Assembly (NCBI GenBank): GCA_017469265.1
Contig: JAFUGS010000095.1
Coordinates: 1-57,363, forward strand
DNA: 57,363 nt
Reading direction: 5' to 3'
DNA from: Clostridia bacterium
GTDB taxonomy: Bacteria > Bacillota > Clostridia > Christensenellales > Aristaeellaceae
The notes under the pieces: generated by a model
Told to the model about the DNA's origin: nothing
Database searches by the model: none
What the model saw: only the letters and a program-made list of their open reading frames with translations
Program-made: the position numbers and the translations under genes
Shown here: positions 36,871 to 45,216 of the stretch, piece by piece
Numbering within the stretch: the stretch's first letter is position 1
How the letters are laid out: each line of letters begins with the position of its first letter

Positions 36871-39516
36871 ATGGCGGAGAAGCATCTGGTGACGGGGCTG
36901 GTGGCCCATGTGGACGCGGGCAAGACCACCCTCAGCGAGGCGCTGCTGTACGCCGGGGGCCAGCTGCGGAAGCTGGGCCGGGTGGACCATGGGGACGCCT
37001 TCCTGGACACGGACGCCCAGGAGCGGGAGCGGGGCATCACCATTTTTTCCAAGCAGGCGGAAACCGCCTGGAAGGATCTGCGCCTGACCCTGCTGGATAC
37101 CCCCGGGCATGTGGATTTTTCCAGCGAGATGGAGCGGACCCTTTCCGTGCTGGACGCGGCCGTGCTGGTCATCAGCGGGGCGGACGGGGTGCAGGGGCAT
37201 ACGGAGACCCTCTGGCGGCTGCTCCGGGCCTATCAGGTTCCCACCCTGCTGTTCATTAACAAAATGGATCAGCCCGGGATCAGCCGGGCCGCCCTCCTGG
37301 CGGAGCTCCGCCGCCGGCTGGGGGACGGGTGCGTGGATCTCTCCGCCCCGGAGGGCCCGGAGGAGGCGGCCCTCTGCGATGAGGAAGCCATGGAGCTTTT
37401 CCTGCGGGAAGGCGAAATTCCCCGGCCCCGCCTGGCGGCCATGGTGGCCCGGCGGCAGCTTTTTCCCTGCTTCTTTGGCAGCGCGCTGAAGATGACGGGC
37501 ATCGAAGCCCTGCTGGACGGCCTGCGGGAGCTGGTGCCCGCGCCGGCGTACGGGGACGCGTTTGCCGCCCGGGTTTACAAGATCAGCCATGATCCCCAGG
37601 GCGCCCGGCTGACCTGGATGAAGATCACCGGCGGCGGCCTGAAGGTCAAAAGCCTGCTGCGCACCGGGGCGGAAGAGGAAAAGGTGAACCAGATCCGCCT
37701 CTACAGCGGCGCCAGGTACCGCCTGGCGGAGGAGGTTTCCGCCGGCACGGTCTGCGCGGTTACGGGCCCCGCCGCCACCCGGGCCGGGGACGGCCTCGGC
37801 GCGGAAAGCGCCGCCCCCTCCCCGCTGCTGACGCCGGTCTTTTCCTATCAGGTGCTCCCGGCCACCGGCACGGATCCGGTTCAGCTCCTCAGCCAGCTGC
37901 GCCAGCTGGAGGAGGAGGACCCGCAGCTCCACGTGGTGTGGAAGGCGGAAAAGCGGGAGATCCATGTGCAGCTGATGGGGGAGGTGCAGCTGGAGATTCT
38001 CCGCCGCCTGACGCGGGATCGTTTCGGGGCGGAAATCGCCTTCAGCCCCGGCAGCGTGCTGTACCGGGAAACCATCGCCGCCCCCGTGGAAGGGGTCGGC
38101 CACTACGAGCCCCTGCGCCATTACGCCGAGGTGCATCTGCTCCTGGAGCCGGGGGAACCCGGCAGCGGCCTGCGCTTCGCTTCCGCCTGTCCCACGGACC
38201 AGCTGGACCGGAACTGGCAGCGGCTGATCCTGACCCACCTGATGGAAAAAACCCACCGGGGCGTGCTGACCGGCGCGCCGGTGACGGATCTGCGGGTCAC
38301 CCTGACCGCGGGCCGCGCCCACCTGAAGCACACGGAGGGGGGCGACTTCCGCCAGGCCACCTACCGGGCGGTGCGCCAGGGCCTCATGCGGGCGGAGAGC
38401 GTGCTGCTGGAGCCCTGGTATGACCTGCGGCTGGAGCTGCCCGGGGACTGCCTGGGCCGGGCCATGAGCGACCTGACCCAGATGGGCGGCCGCTTTGACC
38501 CGCCGGAAACCGAGGGGGACCGGGCTGTCCTGACGGGGTCCGCCCCCGTCGCCGCCATGCGGGATTACGCCCGGGAGGTGACCAGCTATACCCGGGGCCA
38601 GGGCCGTCTGCGGGTCAGCCTGCGGGGGTACGCCCCCTGCCGGCATCCGGAGGAGGTCATCGCCGCGGCGGCCTACGATCCCCTGCGGGATGTGGAAAAC
38701 AGCCCGGACTCCGTCTTCTGCGCCCATGGCGCGGGCTTTGTCGTGCCCTGGGATCAGGTGGAGCGCTATATGCACCTGCACCCGGAAGCCCTGGGCAAGG
38801 CCGACGCTTCCGGGCCCGCCGCCCCGTCCCGCTCCGGGTACCGGGGCACCGCGGCGGAGGACGAGGAGCTGCAGGCGATCTTCGAGCGCACCTACGGCCG
38901 GCGGGAGCTCCGGCTGGCCGGGGATCTGCCGCCCCGGCGGAATGAGACCACGGTCAACGGACAGCTGCTGGAGCTGCCCCCGCCGAAGACGGAGTACCTG
39001 CTGGTGGACGGCTACAACATCATCTTCGCCTGGCCCGACCTGCAGGCCCTGGCGCGTCGCAGCCTGGAGGACGCCCGGAAGAGCCTCGTGGATATTCTGG
39101 GCAATTACCACGGCTTCCATCCCTGCGAGCTGATCCTGGTCTTCGATGCCTACCGGGTCCACGGCGGCGTCGGTCACCAGGAGGAAACCCAGGGGATCCA
39201 CGTGATCTATACCCGGGAGGCGGAAACCGCGGACAATTATATCGAGAAGGCCATCCGCCGGATCGCCCGGAAGCAGGACAGCCGGATCCGGGTGGCCACC
39301 AGCGACGGGCTGGAGCAGGTGATCATCCTGGGGGGCGGCGCCACCCGGGTGTCCGCCCGGGAGTTCCGCCAGGAGGTGGAACAGGCGCGGGTGGAAATCG
39401 CCGCCATCCTGGAAAGGAACAACCTGCGCCCGAAGGAGGTTTCCCCCGTGGCGCTGGCGATGCGGAAGGCGCTGGAAAGGCAGTCCGCCGGGGAGGAAAA
39501 GAAAAATCCGGAATAA
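36871..39516 (+). CDS. TetM/EF-G-like ribosomal GTPase fused to a Rae1/YacP NYN endoribonuclease
   Basis: An 881-residue two-part protein. Residues 1 to about 660 are a translational GTPase of the TetM/TetW group: G1 AHVDAGKTTLSEAL, G2 RERGITI, G3 DTPGHVDF, G4 NKMD, followed by EF-G-like domains II to V. After a linker of roughly 45 residues, residues 705-860 form a YacP-type NYN nuclease domain with the acidic residues of LLVDGYNIIFAWPDL, LVFDAYRVHGG, REAETADNYIEKA and VATSDGLEQV. In B. subtilis the free homologue Rae1 cuts mRNA in the ribosomal A site. The GTPase part targets the same region of the ribosome, so the fusion could deliver the nuclease to stalled or drug-bound ribosomes. GGAAAGGAGGGAGCGCC precedes the ATG; the longer upstream frame is noncoding. 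A simple tetracycline-resistance role is not supported by context. Confidence 0.93.
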   Translation: MAEKHLVTGLVAHVDAGKTTLSEALLYAGGQLRKLGRVDHGDAFLDTDAQERERGITIFSKQAETAWKDLRLTLLDTPGHVDFSSEMERTLSVLDAAVLVISGADGVQGHTETLWRLLRAYQVPTLLFINKMDQPGISRAALLAELRRRLGDGCVDLSAPEGPEEAALCDEEAMELFLREGEIPRPRLAAMVARRQLFPCFFGSALKMTGIEALLDGLRELVPAPAYGDAFAARVYKISHDPQGARLTWMKITGGGLKVKSLLRTGAEEEKVNQIRLYSGARYRLAEEVSAGTVCAVTGPAATRAGDGLGAESAAPSPLLTPVFSYQVLPATGTDPVQLLSQLRQLEEEDPQLHVVWKAEKREIHVQLMGEVQLEILRRLTRDRFGAEIAFSPGSVLYRETIAAPVEGVGHYEPLRHYAEVHLLLEPGEPGSGLRFASACPTDQLDRNWQRLILTHLMEKTHRGVLTGAPVTDLRVTLTAGRAHLKHTEGGDFRQATYRAVRQGLMRAESVLLEPWYDLRLELPGDCLGRAMSDLTQMGGRFDPPETEGDRAVLTGSAPVAAMRDYAREVTSYTRGQGRLRVSLRGYAPCRHPEEVIAAAAYDPLRDVENSPDSVFCAHGAGFVVPWDQVERYMHLHPEALGKADASGPAAPSRSGYRGTAAEDEELQAIFERTYGRRELRLAGDLPPRRNETTVNGQLLELPPPKTEYLLVDGYNIIFAWPDLQALARRSLEDARKSLVDILGNYHGFHPCELILVFDAYRVHGGVGHQEETQGIHVIYTREAETADNYIEKAIRRIARKQDSRIRVATSDGLEQVIILGGGATRVSAREFRQEVEQARVEIAAILERNNLRPKEVSPVALAMRKALERQSAGEEKKNPE

Positions 39517-39524
39517 CGGGCGCG

Positions 39525-39546
39525 AGCGGAGCGACGGAACAGATAC
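39525..39546 (+). repeat. Copy of the hairpin repeat (right half)
   Basis: AGCGGAGCGACGGAACAGAT followed by AC, directly after the GTPase-NYN stop codon, matches the right half of the smc-leader repeat and of the element at 41302-41611. Confidence 0.65.
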
Positions 39547-39638
39547 AAAACCGGGGCTGGCGGGAAAACCGATATTTGACTTCAGAGAACCGCTGTGATA
39601 CAATAAACCGAAATTTGTTGATCAAAGGGGGCTTTCCC

Positions 39639-39791
39639 ATGGAACACATTCAGACCCTGAACACCCGGAATCTCTGTGAGAGCGCGAAGAACGGCGGCTG
39701 CGGCGAATGCCAGACCTCCTGCCAGTCCGCCTGCAAGACCAGCTGCGGCATTGCGAATCAGCAGTGCGAGAACAAGGCTGAGCAGAAGTAA
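39639..39791 (+). CDS. scfA: SCIFF ranthipeptide precursor
   Basis: A 50-residue peptide with the hallmark MEHIQTLNT leader and a Cys-rich core (GGCGECQTSCQSACKTSC and a final NQQC). SCIFF peptides (six cysteines in forty-five residues) are modified by a radical SAM enzyme that links Cys sulfurs to side chains of neighbouring residues; they are near-universal in Clostridia and have been linked to cell-to-cell signalling. The canonical six cysteines are C21, C24, C28, C32, C36 and C43. This copy has a seventh, C13, in the leader. AAAGGGGGC precedes the ATG. The maturase gene starts 75 bp downstream, after a hairpin. Confidence 0.95.
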   Translation: MEHIQTLNTRNLCESAKNGGCGECQTSCQSACKTSCGIANQQCENKAEQK

Positions 39792-39810
39792 TCACCGCTT
39801 TGATGAGAAG

Positions 39811-39833
39811 TGCCGCCCACGGGCGGCATTTTT
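39811..39833 (+). terminator. Attenuator between SCIFF precursor and maturase genes
   Basis: A 7-bp stem TGCCGCC-CACG-GGCGGCA followed by five T. Partial termination here would give more peptide mRNA than maturase mRNA. Confidence 0.8.
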
Positions 39834-39866
39834 CATCCCGACAGACTTCGGGGAAAGAGGTTTTTC

Positions 39867-41243
39867 ATGATTCATCAGTATCAGATGGACGGGCTGAACA
39901 TCGTACTGGACGTCTGCTCCGGCGGGGTGCACCTGGTGGACGAGATCGCCTACGACATGATCGCGCTGTACCAGGACCGGTCCCGGGAGGAAATCCTGGC
40001 GGCCATGGCGGAAAAATACGGCGGCCGGGCGGATGTAACCCCGGCGGAGCTGGCGGCCTGCTATGACGAGATCACCGCGCTGAAGGAGGCGGGGCAGCTT
40101 TTTTCGGAGGACAGCTTCGTGCCCCTGGCCGGGGAGCTGAAGCAGCGGACCAGCGGGGTGGTGAAGGCCCTGTGCCTCCACGTGGCCCACAGCTGCAACC
40201 TGAACTGCTCCTACTGCTTCGCCAGTCAGGGCAAGTATCACGGGGACCGGGCGCTGATGTCCTTCGAGGTGGGAAAACAGGCGCTGGATTTCCTGATGGA
40301 TCATTCCGGCAGCCGGCACAATCTGGAGGTGGATTTCTTCGGCGGGGAACCGCTGATGAACTTTCAGGTGGTGAAGGATCTGGTGGCCTATGCCCGGTCC
40401 GTGGAAAAGGAAAGGGGCAAGCGCTTCCGCTTTACCCTGACCACCAACGGCATGCTGATCGATGACGACGTGATTGATTTCGCGAACCGTGAATGCAGCA
40501 ATGTGGTGCTGAGCCTGGACGGCCGGAAGGAGATCCATGACCGCTTCCGGGTGGATTACGCCGGACAGGGCAGCTGGGACCGGATCGTGCCGAAGTTTCA
40601 GAAGCTGGTGGCGGCCCGGGGCGGCAAGAACTACTATATACGGGGCACCTTTACCCACGCGAACCCGGATTTCCTGAAGGATATCCAGGTGATGCTGGAC
40701 CTGGGCTTTACGGAGCTGAGCATGGAGCCGGTGGTCTGCGCGGAGGGGGATCCCTCCGCCCTGACGGAGGCGGATCTGCCCGTCGTCATGCGGCAGTACG
40801 AGGACCTGGCCCGGCTGCTGGTGGCCCGGCGCCGGGAGGGGCGGCCCTTCACCTTCTATCATTACATGATCGACCTGAGTGGCGGCCCCTGCGTGTACAA
40901 GCGGATTTCCGGCTGCGGCTCCGGGACGGAATACATGGCTGTGACCCCCTGGGGGGATCTGTATCCCTGCCATCAGTTCGTGGGGGAGGAAGCCTTCCGC
41001 CTGGGGGATGTCTGGCAGGGAGTGACCAACACGGAGACGCGGGCGGATTTCGCCGCCTGCAACGTGTACGCCCGGGAGGAGTGCCGGGACTGCTGGGCGC
41101 GCCTGTACTGCTCCGGCGGCTGCGCCGCCAACGCGTATCACGCCACGGGCTCCGTCCGGGGCGTCTACAAAACCGGCTGCGAGCTTTTCCGGAAGCGGAT
41201 GGAGTGCGCCATCTGGGCGGAAGCCATGCGGACGCGGGAATAA
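39867..41243 (+). CDS. scfB: Radical SAM SCIFF peptide maturase
   Basis: A 458-residue radical SAM/SPASM enzyme that installs thioether cross-links in the SCIFF peptide. The N-terminal 90 residues resemble the peptide-recognition (RRE-like) domain. The SAM cluster motif is SCNLNCSYC (CX3CX2C, about residues 109-117). The C-terminal SPASM region has cysteines in SGCGSGTEYM, LYPCHQF, CNVYAREECRDCW and YCSGGCAANAYH for two auxiliary [4Fe-4S] clusters. The ATG at 39867 has GAAAGAGG upstream; the longer frame runs through the attenuator. It works directly with the precursor at 39639. Confidence 0.96.
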   Translation: MIHQYQMDGLNIVLDVCSGGVHLVDEIAYDMIALYQDRSREEILAAMAEKYGGRADVTPAELAACYDEITALKEAGQLFSEDSFVPLAGELKQRTSGVVKALCLHVAHSCNLNCSYCFASQGKYHGDRALMSFEVGKQALDFLMDHSGSRHNLEVDFFGGEPLMNFQVVKDLVAYARSVEKERGKRFRFTLTTNGMLIDDDVIDFANRECSNVVLSLDGRKEIHDRFRVDYAGQGSWDRIVPKFQKLVAARGGKNYYIRGTFTHANPDFLKDIQVMLDLGFTELSMEPVVCAEGDPSALTEADLPVVMRQYEDLARLLVARRREGRPFTFYHYMIDLSGGPCVYKRISGCGSGTEYMAVTPWGDLYPCHQFVGEEAFRLGDVWQGVTNTETRADFAACNVYAREECRDCWARLYCSGGCAANAYHATGSVRGVYKTGCELFRKRMECAIWAEAMRTRE

Positions 41244-41250
41244 AAAAGGA

Positions 41251-41287
41251 CCGGGCAGCGGGAAAAACCCCCGGCTGCCCGGTTTTT
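41251..41287 (+). terminator. Terminator after the SCIFF maturase gene
   Basis: CCGGGCAGC pairs with GCTGCCCGG, with an inner GGG/CCC extension and an A-rich loop, followed by TTTTTG. Confidence 0.9.
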
Positions 41288-41301
41288 GTGTTTTCTTATT
41301 C

Positions 41302-41611
41302 GTAACGATTCAGTCCAGCAAGCGAAGCGCTGAGGTGTTCCACTTCCGGGGGCCTTGATTCTCGCCGGTTCTTAGCGATTGGCAAGCCGAAGGCGCAGAC
41401 AGAGCTTAGAACCGCTGCGTAAGTGAACGGGGTGCGATCCGACCGCCGCCCCTGTGGGGCGTCCGCCGTCAGGCGGAAGGAAGGTGAGCACCTCAACCGA
41501 AACAAGCGCAGCCGCCGCCCCAAGGCGGCTGTGCGCCGATTGAGGTTGCGGGAGGCGAGAGCCGTCCCCCGGAATGGAATTCCTCAGAGAGCGGAGCGAC
41601 GGAATAGGTAC
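41302..41611. repeat. Structured 310-bp intergenic element bounded by hairpin repeats
   Basis: The left end (41302-41335, GTAACGATTCAGTCCAGC and on) and right end (41590-41611, AGCGGAGCGACGGAATAGGT and on) match the left and right halves of the 43-bp repeat in the smc leader, as if that repeat were a short version of this element. The interior is rich in stable hairpins: GCCCC-TGT-GGGGC (near 41448-41460), CCGCC-GTCA-GGCGG (41463-41476) and a long two-part stem at 41491-41545 (CCTCAA/TTGAGG outside, GCGCAGCCGCC/GGCGGC-TGTGCGC inside). No supported coding sequence lies within it. It could be a repeat element or a structured RNA. Confidence 0.6.
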
Positions 41612-41613
41612 CC

Positions 41614-42495
41614 TTATTCCTCCGGCAGCTCGATAAAGGCCATGATGTCCGCGTCCTTGGCGGCGCCGCCGGCGATGGTGCCCAGCCGCTTTTTGTCCTT
41701 CTTCCGGGCCAGCAGCGCGGTGGAGGGCCCCCCGTCCAGGTTGTACAGCCATTCCAGTTCAAAATACTTCAGGAAGAAGTCGTTGACCTCGTGCAGCGTG
41801 AGGCCGTAGCCGCCCTCGCTGGTGACGGAAAGGATCAGGTAATTGTTCCGGTCCACCCGCCCCAGCACCGTCCGGCGGGCCCGGCGGCCGGCAAAGGCCC
41901 AGTCCTCCGGCGTCAGCACCTGCCCGTTCAGCTGCATGGGACACTGGACGTAGAAGCTCCAGGTCTGGGTGGGGGACGCGGCCAGCACGGCACTGTTTTC
42001 CGCCCCCACATACATGTGGAGCCCGTCCTTTTCCAGGGTCAGCCCGGAATAGGGCACGCCCTCCAGATTGCGGAACACCTCCCCGTCGGTGACGGTGAGG
42101 GAGCCCAGGGGGGTGTAGTAGTAATCCCTGTTCGTGCCGGGATAATCCTCCGGAATCCAGGGATAGGTGGGGCTGACGTAGCCGCTGCCGTTGATGACCA
42201 GCGCCGCCCCCGGCACCTTTTTGGCCATGGCCGCGGGCAGCTGGATGTTCTTTTGCCAGACGGCGGTGGCTTTCCGGACCTGCCGGGCGGGATCCCGCAT
42301 CCACAGCTTGACCAGGAAGCACCGGACGCTCTTGATCCGGAAGGTTTCAATGGTGTACTTCAGGGATTCCGAATCGTAGGAGCGGTAGGGCTTGTGGCTG
42401 AAATTCTCATACTCCCGGGGAGGAAAAACATCCTCAGCCGCGGCCGCGGACCAGAGCAGCAGCGCGCAGCAGAGCAGGCAGAGGATTCTCCGCAT
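41614..42495 (-). CDS. Exported phosphodiester glycosidase (NAGPA/DUF2233) family protein
   Basis: A 293-residue secreted protein with a signal peptide (first about 19 residues, ending AAA). The phosphodiester-glycosidase domain is marked by ALVINGSGYVSP, the substrate-loop GSLTVTDGEVF, and the C-terminal LEWLYNLDGGPSTALL, whose LDGGxSt motif is the family signature. The related human enzyme uncovers mannose-6-phosphate; bacterial members are thought to cleave phosphodiester-linked sugars on cell-wall glycopolymers. GGAGGCTGACCCC precedes the ATG. The gene is alone on its strand here. A second family member lies at 54863-55906. Confidence 0.88.
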   Translation of the reverse strand: MRRILCLLCCALLLWSAAAAEDVFPPREYENFSHKPYRSYDSESLKYTIETFRIKSVRCFLVKLWMRDPARQVRKATAVWQKNIQLPAAMAKKVPGAALVINGSGYVSPTYPWIPEDYPGTNRDYYYTPLGSLTVTDGEVFRNLEGVPYSGLTLEKDGLHMYVGAENSAVLAASPTQTWSFYVQCPMQLNGQVLTPEDWAFAGRRARRTVLGRVDRNNYLILSVTSEGGYGLTLHEVNDFFLKYFELEWLYNLDGGPSTALLARKKDKKRLGTIAGGAAKDADIMAFIELPEE

Positions 42496-42735
42496 GGGGT
42501 CAGCCTCCTTTCAGGAAACTTCTCCCCTGGATCATACGCCATTTGCCGGCGTTCCGCAAGGATGAAAACGCGCGGCCAGCGTTTCTCCGCAAAGGGAGGC
42601 CGGGCGGTCAGTCGGATCAGTTTAAAATGGGGAGCCCTGTCCTGGCGGAGAAGTCTGCGATGGACATACCTGCCCTGCGGGCGGCTTCGGCCGGGGAGGG
42701 AAATTGTTTTTCGAATGTTTTTTCCGGGAAAAGGA

Positions 42736-42764
42736 TTGACATTTTGGCCAAAGGCACATAGAAT
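42736..42764 (+). promoter_or_regulatory. trpBA promoter
   Basis: A perfect TTGACA (42736-42741), a 17-bp spacer and TAGAAT (42759-42764) directly before the T-box leader. The preceding 240 bp, back to the phosphodiester glycosidase start, show nothing else I can support. Confidence 0.85.
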
Positions 42765-42765
42765 A

Positions 42766-43035
42766 ACCCCAATTTCAGAGAAACCGTTGAGGCGGAGAGA
42801 AGACGGAAGAGCCCCTGCAGAGAGTCCGGGAAGGTGGAATCCGGGCGGAAGGCAACCGTACGATGGACCGCTGAGGGCGCGGGTGAAAGGCAGCGAGTAA
42901 TCCGCGACGGGGAGGCCTCCGTCATGGCCGGGGATATGATGGTATCCCGCAGAGCGCACGGCTCACGCCGTGAATCAGGGTGGCACCGCGAATGACAATT
43001 CGTCCCTGACAGAGTGATCTGTCAGGGATTTTTTT
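42766..43035 (+). promoter_or_regulatory. tRNA-Trp-sensing T-box riboswitch
   Basis: The leader has the invariant T-box AGGGTGGCACCGCG (42977-42990) in the antiterminator and ends in a strong terminator, an 11-bp TCCCTGACAGA/TCTGTCAGGGA stem with seven T (43003-43035). In stem I the specifier reads TGG followed by ACC (42864-42869), the Trp codon in the usual context. The UGGC of the T-box bulge would pair with GCCA, consistent with a G discriminator as in tRNA-Trp. Uncharged tRNA-Trp should therefore switch on trpBA. Confidence 0.95.
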
Positions 43036-43116
43036 GTGGCGGAAGGGGATTCCGCCGGAGGGACGGCAGCGACCGGAGAAAGGCCCAAGGGCCGGGAAGA
43101 CGAAGGAGGAAAGACC

Positions 43117-44307
43117 ATGCGCAATCCAAAGGGACGGTTTGGTATCCACGGGGGGCAGTACATCCCGGAGACGCTGATGAACGCCGTCATCGAACTGGAG
43201 GAAGCCTACAACCACTACCGGGAGGATCCGGCTTTTCAGGGGGAGCTGACCACGCTGCTGAATGAGTACGCGGGGCGGCCCTCCCGGCTGTACTTCGCGG
43301 AGAAGATGACCCGGGAGCTGGGCGGGGCGAAGATTTACCTGAAGCGGGAGGACCTGAACCACACGGGGGCCCACAAGATCAACAACGTGCTGGGGCAGGC
43401 GCTGCTGGCGAAAAGGATGGGCAAGACCCGGCTCATCGCGGAGACCGGCGCCGGGCAGCACGGGGTGGCCACCGCCACCGCGGCGGCGCTGATGGACATG
43501 GAATGCGTCATCTTCATGGGGGAGGAGGACACCCGCCGCCAGGCGCTGAACGTCTACCGGATGCGGCTGCTGGGGGCGAAGGTGGTGCCGGTGACCACGG
43601 GCACGGCCACCCTGAAGGACGCGGTGAACGAGTGCATGCGGGAGTGGACCAGCCGGATTGACGATACCCATTACTGCCTGGGATCCGTCATGGGGCCCCA
43701 TCCCTTTCCCACCATCGTGCGGGACTTTCAGGCGGTCATCTCCCGGGAGATCCGGGACCAGCTGAAGGAAAAGGAAGGCCGGCTGCCGGACGTGGTGATG
43801 GCCTGCGTGGGCGGCGGCAGCAACGCCATGGGCAGCTTCTACCACTTTATTCAGGAGCCGTCGGTGCGGCTTATCGGCTGCGAGGCCGCGGGCCGGGGCG
43901 TCGACACGATGGAAACCGCCGCCACCGTGAACGTGGGAAAGGTGGGCATCTTCCACGGTATGAAGAGCTATTTCTGCCAGGACGAATTCGGGCAGATTGC
44001 CCCGGTGTACTCCATCTCCGCGGGGCTGGATTATCCGGGGGTGGGGCCGGAGCACGCCTGGCTGCACGACATCGGGCGGGCGGAATATGTCCCCGTCACG
44101 GATGAAGAGGCGGTGGACGCCTTCGAGTACCTGGCCCGGACGGAGGGCATCATTCCCGCCATCGAATCCGCCCACGCCATCGCCTTCGCGAGAAAGCTGG
44201 CGCCGGAGATGGGCCGGGATCAGATCATGGTGGTGACCGTGTCCGGCCGGGGGGACAAGGACTGCGCGGCCATCGCGCGATACAGGGGGGAGGATCTGTA
44301 TGAGTAA
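43117..44307 (+). CDS. trpB: Tryptophan synthase beta chain
   Basis: A 396-residue PLP enzyme that joins indole to serine. The PLP lysine is K87 in [23 protein letters not shown] and the phosphate loop GGGSNAMG are present, and the protein has the normal TrpB1 length. The start at 43117 has GAAGGAGGAAAGACC before it; a longer in-frame ATG at 43036 lies directly after the terminator and would add an unconserved 27-residue tail. It overlaps trpA by 8 bp. No other trp genes are present in the window, so the pair may serve indole salvage or complete a pathway encoded elsewhere. Confidence 0.97.
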   Translation: MRNPKGRFGIHGGQYIPETLMNAVIELEEAYNHYREDPAFQGELTTLLNEYAGRPSRLYFAEKMTRELGGAKIYLKREDLNHTGAHKINNVLGQALLAKRMGKTRLIAETGAGQHGVATATAAALMDMECVIFMGEEDTRRQALNVYRMRLLGAKVVPVTTGTATLKDAVNECMREWTSRIDDTHYCLGSVMGPHPFPTIVRDFQAVISREIRDQLKEKEGRLPDVVMACVGGGSNAMGSFYHFIQEPSVRLIGCEAAGRGVDTMETAATVNVGKVGIFHGMKSYFCQDEFGQIAPVYSISAGLDYPGVGPEHAWLHDIGRAEYVPVTDEEAVDAFEYLARTEGIIPAIESAHAIAFARKLAPEMGRDQIMVVTVSGRGDKDCAAIARYRGEDLYE

Positions 44308-45070
44308 GATCGCGAAAGCTTTTGATCACGGAAAGGCGTTCATCGCCTTCATCACCTGCGGGGATCCGGACCTGGAGACCACGGCCGCCTGCGTGCGGGC
44401 GGCGGCGGAAAACGGGGCGGACCTGATCGAGCTGGGCATCCCCTTCTCGGACCCGGCGGCGGAAGGCCCGGTGATTCAGGCGGCGAGCCTGCGGGCCCTG
44501 ACCGGGGGCGTCACCACGGACCGGGTTTTCGGCCTGGTGCGGGAGCTGCGGAAGGATGTCACGATCCCCATGGTGTTCATGACCTACGCCAATGTGGTGT
44601 TTTCCTACGGGGCGGACCGCTTTATCCGGACCTGCGCGGAAACCGGGATCGACGGGCTGATCCTGCCGGATGTGCCCTACGAGGAGAAGGAGGAATTCCT
44701 GGAAGCCTGCCATCGGTATGACGTGAACCTGATCTCCCTGGTGGCGCCCACCTCCCGGCAGCGGATCGCCATGATCGCCCGGGAAGCGGAGGGCTTCATC
44801 TACATCGTGTCCAGCCTGGGGGTGACCGGCACCCGCAGCGAAATCACCACGGATCTGGACAGCATCGTCCGGGAGATTCGCTCCAGCACGGAGATCCCCT
44901 GCGCGGTGGGCTTTGGCATCTCCACCCCGGAGCAGGGAAAGCGGATGGCGGATCTGTCGGACGGGGCCATCGTGGGCTCCGCCATCATGAAAATCATCGC
45001 CAGGGAGGGCCGGAACGCCGCCCCGGCGGTGGGGGCATACGTCCGGTCCATGACGGAGGCCCTGCGGTAA
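44300..45070 (+). CDS. trpA: Tryptophan synthase alpha chain
   Basis: A 256-residue TIM barrel that splits indole-3-glycerol phosphate and passes indole to TrpB. The catalytic Glu corresponds to E44 ([11 protein letters not shown]). The position of E. coli Asp60 holds Glu (E55, AAEGPVIQ), a variant I recall from other clostridial TrpA proteins. The loop VTGTRSE and the phosphate-binding VGFGIS and VGSAIM segments are normal. The start ATG overlaps the trpB end (ATGAGTAA), giving tight coupling. A divergent TrpA-like paralogue is encoded at 48857-49600. Confidence 0.95.
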   Translation: MSKIAKAFDHGKAFIAFITCGDPDLETTAACVRAAAENGADLIELGIPFSDPAAEGPVIQAASLRALTGGVTTDRVFGLVRELRKDVTIPMVFMTYANVVFSYGADRFIRTCAETGIDGLILPDVPYEEKEEFLEACHRYDVNLISLVAPTSRQRIAMIAREAEGFIYIVSSLGVTGTRSEITTDLDSIVREIRSSTEIPCAVGFGISTPEQGKRMADLSDGAIVGSAIMKIIAREGRNAAPAVGAYVRSMTEALR

Positions 45071-45139
45071 AGCCGGGCCTGCGTGACGGAGAATCCAGCC
45101 CCGGTGAAAATGCGCCTCGAACGGTAAAAACGCGTTTCA

Positions 45140-45151
45140 GAAATTAATTTC
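45140..45151. promoter_or_regulatory. Upstream palindromic operator of the sugar operon
   Basis: GAAATTAATTTC is a perfect 12-bp palindrome lying 13 bp upstream of the -35 box. An identical copy lies downstream of the promoter. Confidence 0.7.
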
Positions 45152-45164
45152 GCTATCGGAAATA

Positions 45165-45193
45165 TTGACAAATCCGTGGGAAAAGGCTATGAT
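45165..45193 (+). promoter_or_regulatory. Promoter of the sugar ABC/kinase operon
   Basis: A perfect TTGACA (45165-45170), a 17-bp spacer and TATGAT (45188-45193), flanked by the two GAAATTAATTTC palindromes. The leader to the first start codon is about 90 bases. Confidence 0.83.
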
Positions 45194-45216
45194 CTGCTTG
45201 AAACAAGTTGCTGAGA

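Noticed and set aside
36871-38980. Tetracycline-resistance gene (tetM-like) reading of the GTPase half
   Set aside because: The protein is fused to a Rae1-type nuclease, has no mobile-element or tet leader context, and sits among housekeeping genes; similarity to TetM shows the GTPase family only.
41423-41809. Arg-rich frame across the structured spacer at 41.4-41.8 kb
   Set aside because: It crosses several strong hairpins and then runs antisense into the phosphodiester glycosidase gene; composition is that of a repeat, not a protein.
42617-42742. Small minus-strand frame starting at 42742 (ending GMSIADFSARTGLPILN)
   Set aside because: It has no ribosome-binding site and its start overlaps the trpBA -35 box; the helix-like tail is not enough to call a gene.
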